DNA from: Burkholderiales bacterium
GTDB lineage: Bacteria > Pseudomonadota > Gammaproteobacteria > Burkholderiales > JAEUOS01
Direction: 5' to 3'
Length of the DNA stretch: 64,000 bases
Assembly: GCA_016790635.1 (NCBI GenBank)
Contig: JAEUOR010000053.1
Coordinates: 124,001 to 188,000 of the forward strand
The first letter of the stretch is position 1, and every line of letters starts with the position of its first letter. A model generated the notes under the pieces. It was given only the letters and a program-made list of their open reading frames with translations, was not told the DNA's origin and made no database searches. A program made the position numbers and the translations under genes. Shown here one piece after another: positions 26,121 through 39,035 of the stretch.

Positions 26121-26914
26121 AACCGGTCGAGTCGATTCCGCGCAAGGCGCTTGCGCAGGTCAAGGGCGTGTTCACCGATGTCGACGATACCCTGACCACG
26201 CAGGGCCGGCTGACCGCCGAAGCCTTGACCGCGCTGGAATCCTTGATCGCGCGCGGCTTGCGCGTGGTGCCGGTGACCGGCGGCCCGGCCGGCTGGTGCG
26301 ACCACATCGCGCGCGCATGGAATGTCGACGCGGTCGTGGGCGAAGGCGGCGCGTTCTACTTTCATCGCGATCGCGCCAGCGGCAAGCTCGTGCGACGTTT
26401 CTGGTTCGACGATGCCACCCGCGCCGAGAAGCGCCAGATGATGGAGGCCGCACGCGATTCGGTGCTGGCCGAGTTTCCCGGCGTGTTCTTGGCCTCCGAC
26501 CAGCCCTATCGGGAACTCGACCTTGCCATCGAACTGACCAACGAGCGCGGCTCGCCCCTGCCGGCGGTCGTGGTGAGTGACATCCGCGCCATGGTGCGCC
26601 GGCGCGGCATGACCACCAAGGTGAGCTCGATTCACATCAACGCCTACTTCGGCGACTACGACAAGCTCGCCATGGCCAGGGTCGCGGTGCGGGAGCTGTG
26701 GGGCGAAGACCTCGACGCGACGCGCGACCAGTGGCTCTTCATCGGCGACTCTGCCAACGACTCGGTCATGTTCGAGTTTTTTCCGCTGACCGTGGGCGTG
26801 GCCAACGTGGCCGCGGCGCTGCCATCGCTGCCGGTCAAGCCACGCTACATCACGCGTAGCGAAGGCGGCGCGGGGTTCGCCGAGATGGCGCGCATTCTCA
26901 CGGCGAAGCGCTGA
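26117..26914 (+). CDS. HAD-superfamily (type IIB) phosphatase
   Basis: 265 residues from ATG 26117. Motif I is VKGVFTDVDDTLTTQGR (two catalytic Asp), motif II is VVPVTGGPAGW, the cap contains VSSIHINAYFGDYDKL, and motif IV is WLFIGDSANDSVMFEFF. Cof-type/sucrose-phosphatase-like enzymes of this group act on sugar or polyol phosphates; the substrate here is unknown. Overlap with glpD makes a glycerol-3-phosphate or related phosphate plausible, but that is inference from context. Confidence 0.85.
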   Translation: MKPVESIPRKALAQVKGVFTDVDDTLTTQGRLTAEALTALESLIARGLRVVPVTGGPAGWCDHIARAWNVDAVVGEGGAFYFHRDRASGKLVRRFWFDDATRAEKRQMMEAARDSVLAEFPGVFLASDQPYRELDLAIELTNERGSPLPAVVVSDIRAMVRRRGMTTKVSSIHINAYFGDYDKLAMARVAVRELWGEDLDATRDQWLFIGDSANDSVMFEFFPLTVGVANVAAALPSLPVKPRYITRSEGGAGFAEMARILTAKR

Positions 26915-26917
26915 CGC

Positions 26918-27589
26918 TTGCCGCGGTATCGCGTCCTGGCTTTGGTCGCGTTCGCGCTCGTCGCGCTGGCCGCGTTCGTCTTCATCGCCGATACGGTCTC
27001 GCTTGCCTGGATCAAGGCGCACCGCGACGAGTTCATCGCCTATTGCGATGCCAATACCGCCCTGGCCATCGCGCTCTATTCTGCGCTGTTCATCGTCTGG
27101 GGGTCGCTGTGCATTCCCGGCATCGTGCTCTTGGTGCTGACCGGTGGCATGGTGTTCGGCCTCGGGCTGGGCGTGCTTGTGGCGACCGTTAATGCCGTGG
27201 TGGCGGCGACCGTCGCCTTCCTGATCGCCCGCCACCTGTTGTTCGATTTCGTGCATGCACGCTTCAAGCGCGCCTTCGCGTTGATCGATCGCGGCGTCGC
27301 CGGCGACGGCGCGTTCTATGTTTTCATGATGCGACTGATCATCGCCGTGCCCTACTTCCTGATCAACCCGCTCATGGGCCTGACTGCGATCCGGTTGCGT
27401 GCTTTCGTGCTGGCCACCTTCCTGGGCATGCTGGTCAACACATTCATCTGGGTCAACGCGGGCACGGCTTTGGGGCGCATCGACAGCCTCGACGACGTGC
27501 TGTCATGGGAAATGGCCATCGCTCTCGCGCTCGTGGGTGTGCTGCCGCTGGCCGGGCGGCACCTTATGTTGCGTCGCAAAAAGCCGTAA
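26918..27589 (+). CDS. TVP38/TMEM64 (DedA-like) membrane protein
   Basis: 223 residues from TTG 26918, three bases after the HAD stop. Hydrophobic helices lie at about 5-25, 45-68, 70-100, 128-150, 155-180 and 195-213. Family signatures are SLCIPGIVLLVLTGGMVFGL, the amphipathic FLIARHLLFDFVHARF, MRLIIAVPYFLINPLMGLT and LGMLVNTFIWVNAG. VTT-domain proteins are linked to lipid scrambling and membrane homeostasis. Third gene of a tight glpD-HAD-TVP38 cluster. Confidence 0.85.
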   Translation: MPRYRVLALVAFALVALAAFVFIADTVSLAWIKAHRDEFIAYCDANTALAIALYSALFIVWGSLCIPGIVLLVLTGGMVFGLGLGVLVATVNAVVAATVAFLIARHLLFDFVHARFKRAFALIDRGVAGDGAFYVFMMRLIIAVPYFLINPLMGLTAIRLRAFVLATFLGMLVNTFIWVNAGTALGRIDSLDDVLSWEMAIALALVGVLPLAGRHLMLRRKKP

Positions 27590-27595
27590 AATCGC

Positions 27596-27677
27596 GGTCT
27601 GCGCCGATTTGATGCTTCAGCTTGCGGGCGCGGGACCCGGGGAACCGGATTCCAAGAAATACGGCTAAAGCGACCCG
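27596..27677 (+). ncRNA. Probable SAM-II riboswitch upstream of metH
   Basis: The stretch shows the order of conserved blocks of SAM-II: TGCGCC pairing with GGCGCG as stem P1, a loop with GATTTG and CTTGC, and a downstream GGCTAAAGC block that can pair back into the first loop as a pseudoknot. An extra short hairpin-like insert (CCGGGGAACCGG) sits in the second loop. It starts 7 bases after the previous gene and ends 67 bases before the metH ATG. S-adenosylmethionine binding would be expected to lower MetH synthesis. Judged by eye; a covariance search is needed. Confidence 0.6.
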
Positions 27678-27744
27678 TCGACAGACGCCGCACCCGCCGG
27701 ATTTCTTGTGAGCTGAAGCGGAAGTGCGAGAACGAGGTCTCCTG

Positions 27745-31479
<3,735 letters not shown>

Positions 31480-31611
31480 GCCGCTCGGCTCGATTCGTCC
31501 CCGCGCCGGCGCTGGAACTGCACTGCCAGCCTGCCAGGCTTTCGCGCTTTCGCGCTCGCGCGCGGCGACCAGAGTGCTGATTGAGCCCGCGAATAGATGG
31601 AGGTGATTCCC

Positions 31612-32598
31612 ATGTCCGCAAGACCCAAGTCGCAGCCCGGCCGTCTGGCGATACCCCTTCTGTGCCTGCTGGTCATGTTTGCCAGCGCGGCCAACGCCCA
31701 AGCGCCATCCTGGCCGACGCGCCCGCTCAAGGTGATCATCGGCTACCCGCCCGGCTCGTCGCCGGATGTGACCGGGCGCCTCGTCGTCGAGCCCCTGGCG
31801 CGCGCGCTGGGCCAATCGGTGGTGGTCGAGAACCGGCCCGGCGCAGGCGGTGCGATCGGCACGGATGCGATCGCCAAGGCTACCGATGGTCACACCCTCG
31901 GCGTCGCCGGCAACGGCCCGCTCACGACCGCGAAGCTCCTCAACCCCAAGCTCGCGTATGAGGCGAAGGACCTGGCGCCGCTGGCGCTGATCGGCACTTC
32001 GCCCCTGGTGTGGGTGACCGGTGCCGGCGCGGCCGCGACACCGGCGCAGATCATCGCCAGCGCGCGTGCCGCCGGCGACAAACTGGCGTACGGTTCCATC
32101 GGCGCCGGTTCCGGCGGACACCTGGGCATGGAACTGATCAAGGAGCAACTAGGACTCGCGGCGCTGCACGTGCCTTACCCGGGCGGCCCGCAGATCCTCA
32201 CCGCGATCATCGGCGGCACCATCCACATGACCCTCCTGCCGCCCTCGACCGTGATGCCGCAGGTGAATGCCGGCAAGCTGGTGGCCATCGCGGTGTCCTC
32301 GGCCAGGCGCAGCCCGCTCGCGCCGACCCTGCCGTCGATGGAAGAGGTCGGCGCCAAGGGTGTGGACATCGAGGTGTGGAACGCCTTCGTCGCCCCCGCA
32401 TCGATGCCGGCGGCGCACCAGGCGCGCCTGGCGCAGGAACTGGGACGCATCGTCTCTTCGCGCGAGGTGCGTCAATCGCTGCTCCTGCAAGGCTGGAAGG
32501 ACGGTGAACCCGGCGCCGCCGTGCTGGCGCGGCGCATCCAGTCCGACACCAAGGTCTACGCGGACCTGATCGCCAAGAAGGGCATACGCATCGAATGA
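31612..32598 (+). CDS. Bug-family tripartite tricarboxylate transporter receptor
   Basis: 328 residues from ATG 31612, with GGAGGTGA six bases upstream. A signal peptide ends at ANAQA. Family motifs are WPTRPLKVIIGYPPGSSPDV, VVVENRPGAGGAIGTDAIAKA, a conserved ALIGTSPLV strand, GSIGAGSGGHLGMELIK and VPYPGGPQILTAIIGGTI. Bug proteins bind organic acids in the periplasm; many act without an adjacent TctAB, as here. The ligand cannot be predicted. Follows metH by 132 bp with no other gene in between. Confidence 0.9.
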   Translation: MSARPKSQPGRLAIPLLCLLVMFASAANAQAPSWPTRPLKVIIGYPPGSSPDVTGRLVVEPLARALGQSVVVENRPGAGGAIGTDAIAKATDGHTLGVAGNGPLTTAKLLNPKLAYEAKDLAPLALIGTSPLVWVTGAGAAATPAQIIASARAAGDKLAYGSIGAGSGGHLGMELIKEQLGLAALHVPYPGGPQILTAIIGGTIHMTLLPPSTVMPQVNAGKLVAIAVSSARRSPLAPTLPSMEEVGAKGVDIEVWNAFVAPASMPAAHQARLAQELGRIVSSREVRQSLLLQGWKDGEPGAAVLARRIQSDTKVYADLIAKKGIRIE

Positions 32599-32680
32599 GG
32601 AGCGTCCGCTATTGCGCTGGAGTGGCGTTAAAGTGGGCTCACCGTCGACCTCCTGCCGTAGCGTTGCAACGCATCCGACC

Positions 32681-33088
32681 ATGAAGCGCGACCGCTGTCC
32701 CGCCGTCTTGGCATGCCTGGCGATCCTGTGCGCACCTGTTGCGGCGCACGCGGATTGGCAATTGGTGGGCACCGAAGAAGGCATTTATCGCGCCTACGCC
32801 GACCCCGACACCATTCGTCGCGTGGGGTCCAGCGTGCGCATGCACGGCCTCTTCGACTTTGTGCAGAGCGATTTCACCCCCGACGGGCGCGCGCTGCTTT
32901 CAACCCGCGTCTATCGCGAATACGACTGCGCGGGACGGCGCGTGCGCCTGCTGTCGTACGTGGACCTGGCCGGCCGCATGGGCGAAGGCGCCGCCGTTGC
33001 GATGGGCGATCGCCCGGGGCGTTGGGAAGAGGTGGTCGAGTCCTCGCTGGACGAGCGCTTCCTTACCTTGGCCTGCGCGACGAAATAG
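32681..33088 (+). CDS. Exported surface-adhesin E-like protein
   Basis: 135 residues from ATG 32681. A signal peptide (CPAVLACLAILCAPVAAHA) is followed by a small domain with ADWQLVGTEEGIYRAYADPD, TIRRVGSSVRMHGLFDF, a YREYDCAGRRVRLLSY strand and a final LTLACATK, with a conserved cysteine pair. This matches the small periplasmic or surface proteins annotated as surface-adhesin protein E. The role is unproven. Single gene, convergent with argC. Confidence 0.7.
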   Translation: MKRDRCPAVLACLAILCAPVAAHADWQLVGTEEGIYRAYADPDTIRRVGSSVRMHGLFDFVQSDFTPDGRALLSTRVYREYDCAGRRVRLLSYVDLAGRMGEGAAVAMGDRPGRWEEVVESSLDERFLTLACATK

Positions 33089-33124
33089 CGGGCCGTGCTT
33101 AAGCGCGGCGATCAGCCGTGTGCG

Positions 33125-34117
33125 TCAGGGCCACAGGGGCTGACCGGTCAAGCCCGCGGTTTCTTCCACGCCGGCCATGAGGTTGGCGTTCTGTACCGCC
33201 TGCGCGGCCGCGCCCTTGCCCAGGTTGTCGATGGCGCCAGTCGCGACCACCAGACCCGTGCGTTCGTTGACGTCGTAGGTCAGGAACGCCAGGTTGGACC
33301 CGGCAGTCCATGACGTGTGCGCGCTGCGGCCGCGCTCCGGACTGACGATGCGGATAAAGGGTTCGCTTGCGTAGTCGGCCCGCGCCGCGTCCAGCAGCGC
33401 CTCTTTGGAGACAGCGGCGCGCGGCCGTGCGTAGCAGGTCGCGAGGATGCCGCGCTTCATCGGCACGATGTGCGGAGTGAAGGCGATGCGCGCTTCGCTG
33501 CCGGCCACGCGTGAGAGCGCCGCCTCCATCTCCGGCACGTGCGGGTGACCGGCCAGCCCGTAGGCGAACACGTCTTCGCTGGTCTCGACGTAGCCAAAGT
33601 CCGAGGCGCCGCCGCGCCCCGTGCCGGTGACCCCGCTCTTGGCGTCGATGACGATGCCGCTGGGTTCGATGAGTCCGTGGCGCAGCAGTGGCGCCAGCGG
33701 CAGCAGCGCGGCGGCCGGAAAGCACCCGGGATTGGCCACGCGCGTGGCACCGCGCACCGCTGCGCGCGCGCCGGGCAGTTCCGTGAGGCCGTAGGTCCAG
33801 CCATCGACAAAGCGATGATCGCCGCCGACATCGACGATACGCACGCGGGCCGGCACGCGCGAGAGCGGCTCGCGCGACTTCCCGGTGGGGAGCGAGGCGA
33901 AGAGCAGGTCCACAGCACCGAGGCGCTCCGGGACGAATGCCTCGACAATCAGCGCGCCGGCCGCGTGCCCGGCCAATGCGGGAAAGCGCGCGTCCAGGCG
34001 CTGGCCGGCGCTGGATTCGCCGCCGACATAGGCGAGTTTGAAAGTGGGGTGGCCGAGGACCAGGCGCAGGAGTTCGCTGCCGCCAAATCCGGTGACGCCG
34101 ACGATGCCGATGTTCAT
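33125..34117 (-). CDS. argC: N-acetyl-gamma-glutamyl-phosphate reductase
   Basis: 330 residues from ATG 34117. The Rossmann motif is MNIGIVGVTGFGGSELLRLV. The catalytic cysteine is in RVANPGCFPAAALLPL, followed by DAKSGVTGTGRG and HPHVPEMEA, with FTPHIVPMKRGI and the C-terminal NLGKGAAAQAVQNANL. It reduces N-acetyl-glutamyl-phosphate to the semialdehyde in arginine synthesis. No other arg genes are nearby. It follows the second molybdenum hydroxylase gene on the same strand with a 34-bp gap. Confidence 0.95.
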   Translation of the reverse strand: MNIGIVGVTGFGGSELLRLVLGHPTFKLAYVGGESSAGQRLDARFPALAGHAAGALIVEAFVPERLGAVDLLFASLPTGKSREPLSRVPARVRIVDVGGDHRFVDGWTYGLTELPGARAAVRGATRVANPGCFPAAALLPLAPLLRHGLIEPSGIVIDAKSGVTGTGRGGASDFGYVETSEDVFAYGLAGHPHVPEMEAALSRVAGSEARIAFTPHIVPMKRGILATCYARPRAAVSKEALLDAARADYASEPFIRIVSPERGRSAHTSWTAGSNLAFLTYDVNERTGLVVATGAIDNLGKGAAAQAVQNANLMAGVEETAGLTGQPLWP

Positions 34118-34151
34118 CGTGTGTGTTCCGGTAATCCTGAAAACGGTCGGA

Positions 34152-36452
34152 TCATGTCGCTTGCTGCAACGCCTGCCACACCCGCGCCGGCGTCGCCGGC
34201 ATGTCCAGGTGCGCGATGCCCCGCTCGCGCAGCGCATCGACGATCGCGTTCATCAACACCGGCAGCGCGCCGGTGGTGCCGGCCTCGCCGGTGCCCTTGG
34301 CGCCCAGCACATTGGTCGGGCTGGGCACGCTGTGTTCCACGGTTTCGATGGCCGGCAGGAGCCCCGCGCGCGGCATGAAATAGTCCATGAAGCTGCCGGC
34401 CAGAAGCTGGCCGCTGTCGCGATCGTAGGCTTCGTGTTCACCGAGCACCTGGCCCGCGCCCTGCATGATGCCGCCGTGCAGCTGCGCCTCCACCAGGGTG
34501 TGGTTGAGTACGTTGCCGCAGTCGTCCACGGCGACGTAGCGGTCCACGTGCGTCGCACCGGTGTCCGGGTCGATCTCGACCTCTGCCATGTGCACGCCGC
34601 TGGGAAAGGCGCGCGTGAGCCCGACCTCGCCTTCCGCATCCAGCGGGTGCGGGGCTTGGCCCTTGTGCGCCGCGATGAGCGCATCCAGGGTCACGGTGAG
34701 GTCGGTGCCTTTGACCTTGTAAGTGCCGTGCGAGAACTCGATGTCTTCGGGCGCGGTCTCGAGGTGTCTGGCGGCCAGCAGCCGACCCTTGCGCACGACC
34801 TCCTGTGCGCCCAGATGAAACGCCGCGCCATATTGCTGCATGGAGCGTGAGCCGACCACGCCGTTGCCCATAAGAGTCGCCGAGACCGGGTGGTCGGTGA
34901 CCAGTTCGATGCGCTCGGGCGGCAGGCCCAGGACGCGCGCGACGATTTCCGGAAACACCGTCTCGTGGCCCTGGCCGTGGTTTTGCGTGACCGCGTGCAA
35001 GAGCACGCGCCCGTCCGGCGCGATGCGCAGTGCCGCCTGGTCCTTGGGCGCGGCGCCGCCGCCGGAAGGTTCCAGGAACATGGCCACACCCAGGCCGCGC
35101 AGGCGCGCGCGCGTGGCGCTGGCGGCCTTGCGCGCGCCGAAGCCGGCCCAGTCGGCGGCCGCAAGTGCGCGCTGCATGAGTCCGGGAAAGTCGCCGGAAT
35201 CGTAGGTCGCCCCGGCGGCGTTCTTGAACGGCATGGCTTCCTTGGGGATCGCGTTCTGCATGCGAATCGCGATGCGATCCAGGCCCAGTTGCGCGGCGGC
35301 TTCATCGACCAGGCGCTCGACCGCGTAGGCCATGTCGGGCCGGCCCGCGCCGCGGTAGGCCGTGGTCGGGCAGGTGTGGGTCACCACGCAGCGGTGGCGC
35401 CCGTAGCCTGTGGTGACCTTGTAGGCGCCGCCGATGGTGAGGCTGCCGTTCATGGTGTTGATCAGCGGCCCCGCGGCGGTGAGATACGCGCCCTGGTTGG
35501 CGATCCAGTGCATGCGAAAAGCGCGAAACGTGCCGTCGCGGTCCAGCGCCAGTTCGGCGTCGATCATGATCGCGCGCCCGTGCGCCTCGACCATGAACTG
35601 CTCGGCGCGCGTGCCCACCCACTTGAGCGGCACGCCCAGTTCGCGCGCCGCCCACATGAGGATCACGTGGTCCATGTAGGCGCCGGAGCGCGCGCCGAAG
35701 CCGCCGCCCACGTCGCGCGCGTGGATGCGCACCTGCTCGGGCTTGAGACCCATGATGTGGCACAGCCCCGGGCGCATCATGGTCGGGCCCTGGTTGCCGG
35801 TGGTGAGGTCGAACACCTGAGTCGCCGGGTCGTAAGTCACCACGGTCGAGCGCGGCTCCATCGGGCAAGCGGCGACGCGCTGGCTGTCGAGCGTCAATCG
35901 CACCACGTGTTGTGCGGTATCAAACGCTGCGGCGGTGGCCGCCTCGTTGCCGTACTCGAAGTCGAACACCACGTTGCCCGGCACGCCCGCGTGCACCAGC
36001 GGCGCGCCCTCGCGGATCGCATCGGCCGGGTGCGCGACCGCCGGCAGGTCCTCGTAGTCGATGTCGATCAGCGCGGCCGCATCCTCGGCGATGGCGCGCG
36101 AATCGGCCACCACCAGCGCGACCTCCTCGCCCACAAAGCGCACGCGCTCGCGCGCCATGGGCAGGCGCGGCGGCACGATGATGGCGGACCCGCCGCGGCC
36201 GGGGTAGCTCACCATGGTGCCCGGCGGCTTGAACGCGCTGCCGGCCAGGTCCGCGCCGGTGAAGATGGCGATCACCCCGGGCAAGGCGCGCGCCGCGGCA
36301 GTGTCGATGCTGCGGATCAGCGCGTGGGCACGGTCGGCGCGTACGAACGCCGCGTATTTCTGGCCCGGAAGGTCGACGTCGGCGGCGTAGGCGCCGGCGC
36401 CGGTGATGAGCCGGCGGTCCTCGCGCCGGCCGGTGAATGCTGTGGCGGTCAT
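34152..36452 (-). CDS. Molybdenum hydroxylase large subunit (CoxL/XDH type), second orphan
   Basis: 766 residues from ATG 36452 (MTATAFTGRREDRRLITG). Moco-subunit features are RADRAHALIRSIDTAAARAL, RFVGEEVALVVADSRA, DVGGGFGARSGAYMDHV, the active-site loop AYRGAGRPDMAY, HGQGHETVFPEI and the late GAKGTGEAGTTGALPVLMNA, which contains the conserved catalytic Glu. The loop is the non-CO-dehydrogenase type. No 2Fe-2S or FAD subunit is adjacent. It is only distantly similar to the 18.5-kb gene, so the two are not a recent duplication. Both may borrow small subunits encoded elsewhere. Confidence 0.9.
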   Translation of the reverse strand: MTATAFTGRREDRRLITGAGAYAADVDLPGQKYAAFVRADRAHALIRSIDTAAARALPGVIAIFTGADLAGSAFKPPGTMVSYPGRGGSAIIVPPRLPMARERVRFVGEEVALVVADSRAIAEDAAALIDIDYEDLPAVAHPADAIREGAPLVHAGVPGNVVFDFEYGNEAATAAAFDTAQHVVRLTLDSQRVAACPMEPRSTVVTYDPATQVFDLTTGNQGPTMMRPGLCHIMGLKPEQVRIHARDVGGGFGARSGAYMDHVILMWAARELGVPLKWVGTRAEQFMVEAHGRAIMIDAELALDRDGTFRAFRMHWIANQGAYLTAAGPLINTMNGSLTIGGAYKVTTGYGRHRCVVTHTCPTTAYRGAGRPDMAYAVERLVDEAAAQLGLDRIAIRMQNAIPKEAMPFKNAAGATYDSGDFPGLMQRALAAADWAGFGARKAASATRARLRGLGVAMFLEPSGGGAAPKDQAALRIAPDGRVLLHAVTQNHGQGHETVFPEIVARVLGLPPERIELVTDHPVSATLMGNGVVGSRSMQQYGAAFHLGAQEVVRKGRLLAARHLETAPEDIEFSHGTYKVKGTDLTVTLDALIAAHKGQAPHPLDAEGEVGLTRAFPSGVHMAEVEIDPDTGATHVDRYVAVDDCGNVLNHTLVEAQLHGGIMQGAGQVLGEHEAYDRDSGQLLAGSFMDYFMPRAGLLPAIETVEHSVPSPTNVLGAKGTGEAGTTGALPVLMNAIVDALRERGIAHLDMPATPARVWQALQQAT

Positions 36453-36559
36453 CGCAATGGTCTGTCGCGGTGGTGTTGCAGATCTGGAGGCGCGTCCCGG
36501 GCGAGTTGCCGGGCGATGGCGCAGAACACGCCAGTGCGCGCATCCCGCATCATTGTGGC

Positions 36560-36637
36560 ATGGCCGACCAGCCCGTCGCCGCCTTGCTGCGGCGCATGGC
36601 GGGCCTTGACCTTGTGCTTGTCCCATTCGCACCATGA
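36560..36637 (+). pseudogene. Relic of the dinB 5' end (oldest copy, left part)
   Basis: The short frame encodes MADQPVAALLRRMAG-LDLV, which aligns with MADEPVAAPPRRIAH-LDMD of the intact dinB at 48314. The bases just upstream (TCCCG...CATGGCC) also resemble the dinB leader. The matching right-hand part is found at 39036-39096, so about 2.4 kb appears to have been placed inside this old fragment. The surrounding 36453-36713 has no gene. Confidence 0.6.
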
Positions 36638-36713
36638 CAACCGCGGGCCACTGCGGGGAAAGCGTCGGCATGAAGTCATTGATTGCGATCCGTCCCGCTC
36701 GGTCGTTCAGGTC

Positions 36714-36742
36714 ATGACATGGTTGCTGGAGGGCATTAGAAT
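36714..36742 (+). promoter_or_regulatory. Sigma-70-type promoter
   Basis: ATGACA (36714-36719), a 17-base spacer and TAGAAT (36737-36742) match consensus at five of six positions each. It points at the LysM/substrate-binding protein gene, whose ATG lies about 50 bases downstream behind GGGGGAA. Confidence 0.6.
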
Positions 36743-36793
36743 CCTCGAAACAAGCGGTAAAAATAGTTAGATCAAATAATCTGGGGGAATGTC

Positions 36794-38029
36794 ATGGTTT
36801 TGAATCGTCGCACGACGGTGCGCGGCGGGATTCGACGCGCCTGCGCACTTGATCTCGCCGCGCTTGCGGTGACTTCGATAGCGGTCCTCGGTATGGTCCC
36901 GGCGCTGGCACAGTCCCTTGCGGCGGCGACTCCCGAGGTCGCGGCAGGGACCGTGTTTGACGTCAAGGCCGGCGACAGCTTCGGCAAGATTGCCGCACGA
37001 GTGACCGGCAATGTCGCTCAATGGCGCACTCTCTATCACCCTCAGAAAAGCGGCCTTTCCAATCCGAACCTGGTTCTGGTCGGCAGCCAGTTCGAGCTCG
37101 TCAAGGAGCCGGATGGTTCCTCGTATCTGCGGCTTCGTTCGGCCGGAGCCGCACGCGCGCCGGCGCCCGCCGTGGCCGCGGCGCAGGTCGCTGCAAAGCC
37201 CGCGCCGGCCGCGCCGGCCGGCGTTCCGGCCAGCGCGCCGACCCCGGCAAGCATGCCGGCATCTCTGACGCTTGGTGTCTTGCCCAATATTCCCGTGCCG
37301 GCCCTGATGGCGCAGAACGAGCCTTTGAAGGTGTATCTCGAAAAGAGCAATGGCAACAAGGTGGCCATTGTCACCGCGCCCAACTTCCGCGCCTTTTTCG
37401 AGAGCACGATGAAGGGCGAGTATGACCTGGCGGTGATTGCTGCGAATCTGGGGCGGGTCGCACAACTGGACGGCGGCATGGTGCCGATTGCGATCTATGA
37501 GCCACGCATCCGCGCGCTCCTGATCGGTGCGAAGGACCAGGGCATCAAGTCGGCGAAGGACTTGAAAGGCAAGGCCATGGTGTTCCAGAATCCTCAATCG
37601 CTGGTCGCGTTGTATGCGCGGCAGTGGTTGCAGAAGCAGGACCTGCAGCCGGAGAGAGACTTCGAAGTCAAGGCCGTTCGCACCGACGTCGGAGCCGGCC
37701 GGATGATTCTGGCGGGCGAGGCGGCCGGCGCCATCATGAGCAACGGCGAGTTTCGCCAGATTCCCGCCGCGGATGCGGAGCGCCTGGTGATCGTTGAACA
37801 ATTCGCGGAGATTCCCAATTTCGTGGTTCTTGCCCATCCTCGACTAGGCGCCGGCGTCATCCAGTCGCTGCGCGGCCAGTTTCATGGCTTCGTCGCCAAC
37901 CCGGTTGAAGGCGCAGCGTTCTCCAAGGCGACCGGCGTGGTGCGGATTGTCGATGCAGATGCGAAACAGATGGCCGAACTCGACGCCTTCCTTGACCAGA
38001 CCCGCCGCGCCATGGGTTTGATCAAGTAG
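36794..38029 (+). CDS. Exported LysM plus phosphonate-type substrate-binding protein
   Basis: 411 residues from ATG 36794 with a GGGGGAA ribosome-binding site. A signal sequence ends near VPALAQ. A LysM-like domain (about 50-105: VFDVKAGDSFGKIAARVTG, GLSNPNLVLVGSQFEL) is joined by an Ala/Pro-rich linker (about 118-155). A PhnD-like periplasmic binding domain follows (about 158-400: LTLGVLPNIPVPALMAQNEP, FRAFFESTMKGEYDLAVIAA, KSAKDLKGKAMVFQNPQSL). The LysM would anchor the sensor to peptidoglycan. No ABC permease is nearby, but a two-helix membrane protein and an adenylate cyclase follow, so a signalling role is more likely than uptake. Confidence 0.8.
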   Translation: MVLNRRTTVRGGIRRACALDLAALAVTSIAVLGMVPALAQSLAAATPEVAAGTVFDVKAGDSFGKIAARVTGNVAQWRTLYHPQKSGLSNPNLVLVGSQFELVKEPDGSSYLRLRSAGAARAPAPAVAAAQVAAKPAPAAPAGVPASAPTPASMPASLTLGVLPNIPVPALMAQNEPLKVYLEKSNGNKVAIVTAPNFRAFFESTMKGEYDLAVIAANLGRVAQLDGGMVPIAIYEPRIRALLIGAKDQGIKSAKDLKGKAMVFQNPQSLVALYARQWLQKQDLQPERDFEVKAVRTDVGAGRMILAGEAAGAIMSNGEFRQIPAADAERLVIVEQFAEIPNFVVLAHPRLGAGVIQSLRGQFHGFVANPVEGAAFSKATGVVRIVDADAKQMAELDAFLDQTRRAMGLIK

Positions 38030-38071
38030 CTTACAAACCTGCCGACGAACTGAATCGCCGTGGTTTATCCG

Positions 38072-39019
38072 ATGGCCCAAGCGAGTGCATCCAAGGTTCA
38101 GAAGTCCCGGTCAGGGGACAAGGCACGACCCTGGTCTGCGCTGGCTGTTTTGGCGCTCCTGTCCATGCTTGCCTGCGCCGCCGCGGCGGCGTGGTTGCAT
38201 CTCGATGTGGCGCCACGCGTGGCCGGGGCGGGCGCTGCCCTGCGGGCCGAACTCGCGCGCACGCAGTCGGTCTCGGACGCCCTGGTCTCGAATGGCCTTG
38301 CCCATGGACTGGCCGGCGGCGACTACGGCGAAGTGCAGGAGTCGCTCACGCAATACCAAAGAGCCGGATTCCTGACCCGTGCGCTCGTGATCAATGCATC
38401 GGGCAAGAGTGTCGCGGTGGTGGGCAGCCTCGAAGGGTTGCGGATCGGCGAGGTGGTCCCGGCCCAGATTCTGGCGACCGGTCGGCAGATCAACCTGTCC
38501 GCGGGCGCTCAAAATCTCGGGCAGTTGCTGATTCTCGGCGCGCCGGCGGCAGGCGCGGATTCACTCAGCAAGGAAACGCAGGGGTTGCGACTCGCGGCCA
38601 TTCTTGTCGGTGCGCTCGCGTTGATTTCCGCCGGCGCCGTAGTCTGGCTGCGGCGGGAAGCGCTGCGCGACATTGACAATGCGCTGCGTGGCGCGTCGCG
38701 CGCGCGGGCGGAGAGAAAGGCGGCGGAGCTCCCGGCGTTTTCGGAGCAGGATTTGCAGGATATCGGGCGTTCGACGATGCAGAGCATCGAGTCGGAACTG
38801 CGCAAGCGGATCGCAGAGTCGCGCGCGCGGCGCTCCGGTACCGCCGGCGATGCTTCACCTGCGGAGCGGTCCTCCGACCTCGCCGACCAGGCTTTGGGGG
38901 AACTCGGTCAGCAAACCCGCCAGGGTGTCGAGCCCGATTTGCGTGATCAGATGGAAGCATCGCGCCTGCGCGAATTGGCCATGCGGGCCGGCGCATCGGG
39001 CAAAGAAGGTCCGAAATAG
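38072..39019 (+). CDS. Two-helix membrane protein, possible sensor partner
   Basis: 315 residues from ATG 38072 (GTG 38060 is an alternative; neither has a clear ribosome-binding site). A helix at about 22-42 and another at about 172-193 flank a periplasmic loop of some 130 residues with LSNGLAHGLAGGDYGEVQ-like helices and a strand ALVINASGKSVAVVG. This is the layout of a small sensor module. The cytoplasmic tail (about 195-315) is highly charged and helical, with Arg/Ala/Glu runs and no enzymatic domain. It follows the LysM-binding protein by 42 bp and precedes the cyclase. No family recognised. Confidence 0.6.
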   Translation: MAQASASKVQKSRSGDKARPWSALAVLALLSMLACAAAAAWLHLDVAPRVAGAGAALRAELARTQSVSDALVSNGLAHGLAGGDYGEVQESLTQYQRAGFLTRALVINASGKSVAVVGSLEGLRIGEVVPAQILATGRQINLSAGAQNLGQLLILGAPAAGADSLSKETQGLRLAAILVGALALISAGAVVWLRREALRDIDNALRGASRARAERKAAELPAFSEQDLQDIGRSTMQSIESELRKRIAESRARRSGTAGDASPAERSSDLADQALGELGQQTRQGVEPDLRDQMEASRLRELAMRAGASGKEGPK

Positions 39020-39035
39020 GAGTCGGACGGGCAGC

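Noticed and set aside
34890..36770. Open frame of 626 codons on the plus strand
   Set aside because: Antisense shadow of the second molybdenum hydroxylase gene.
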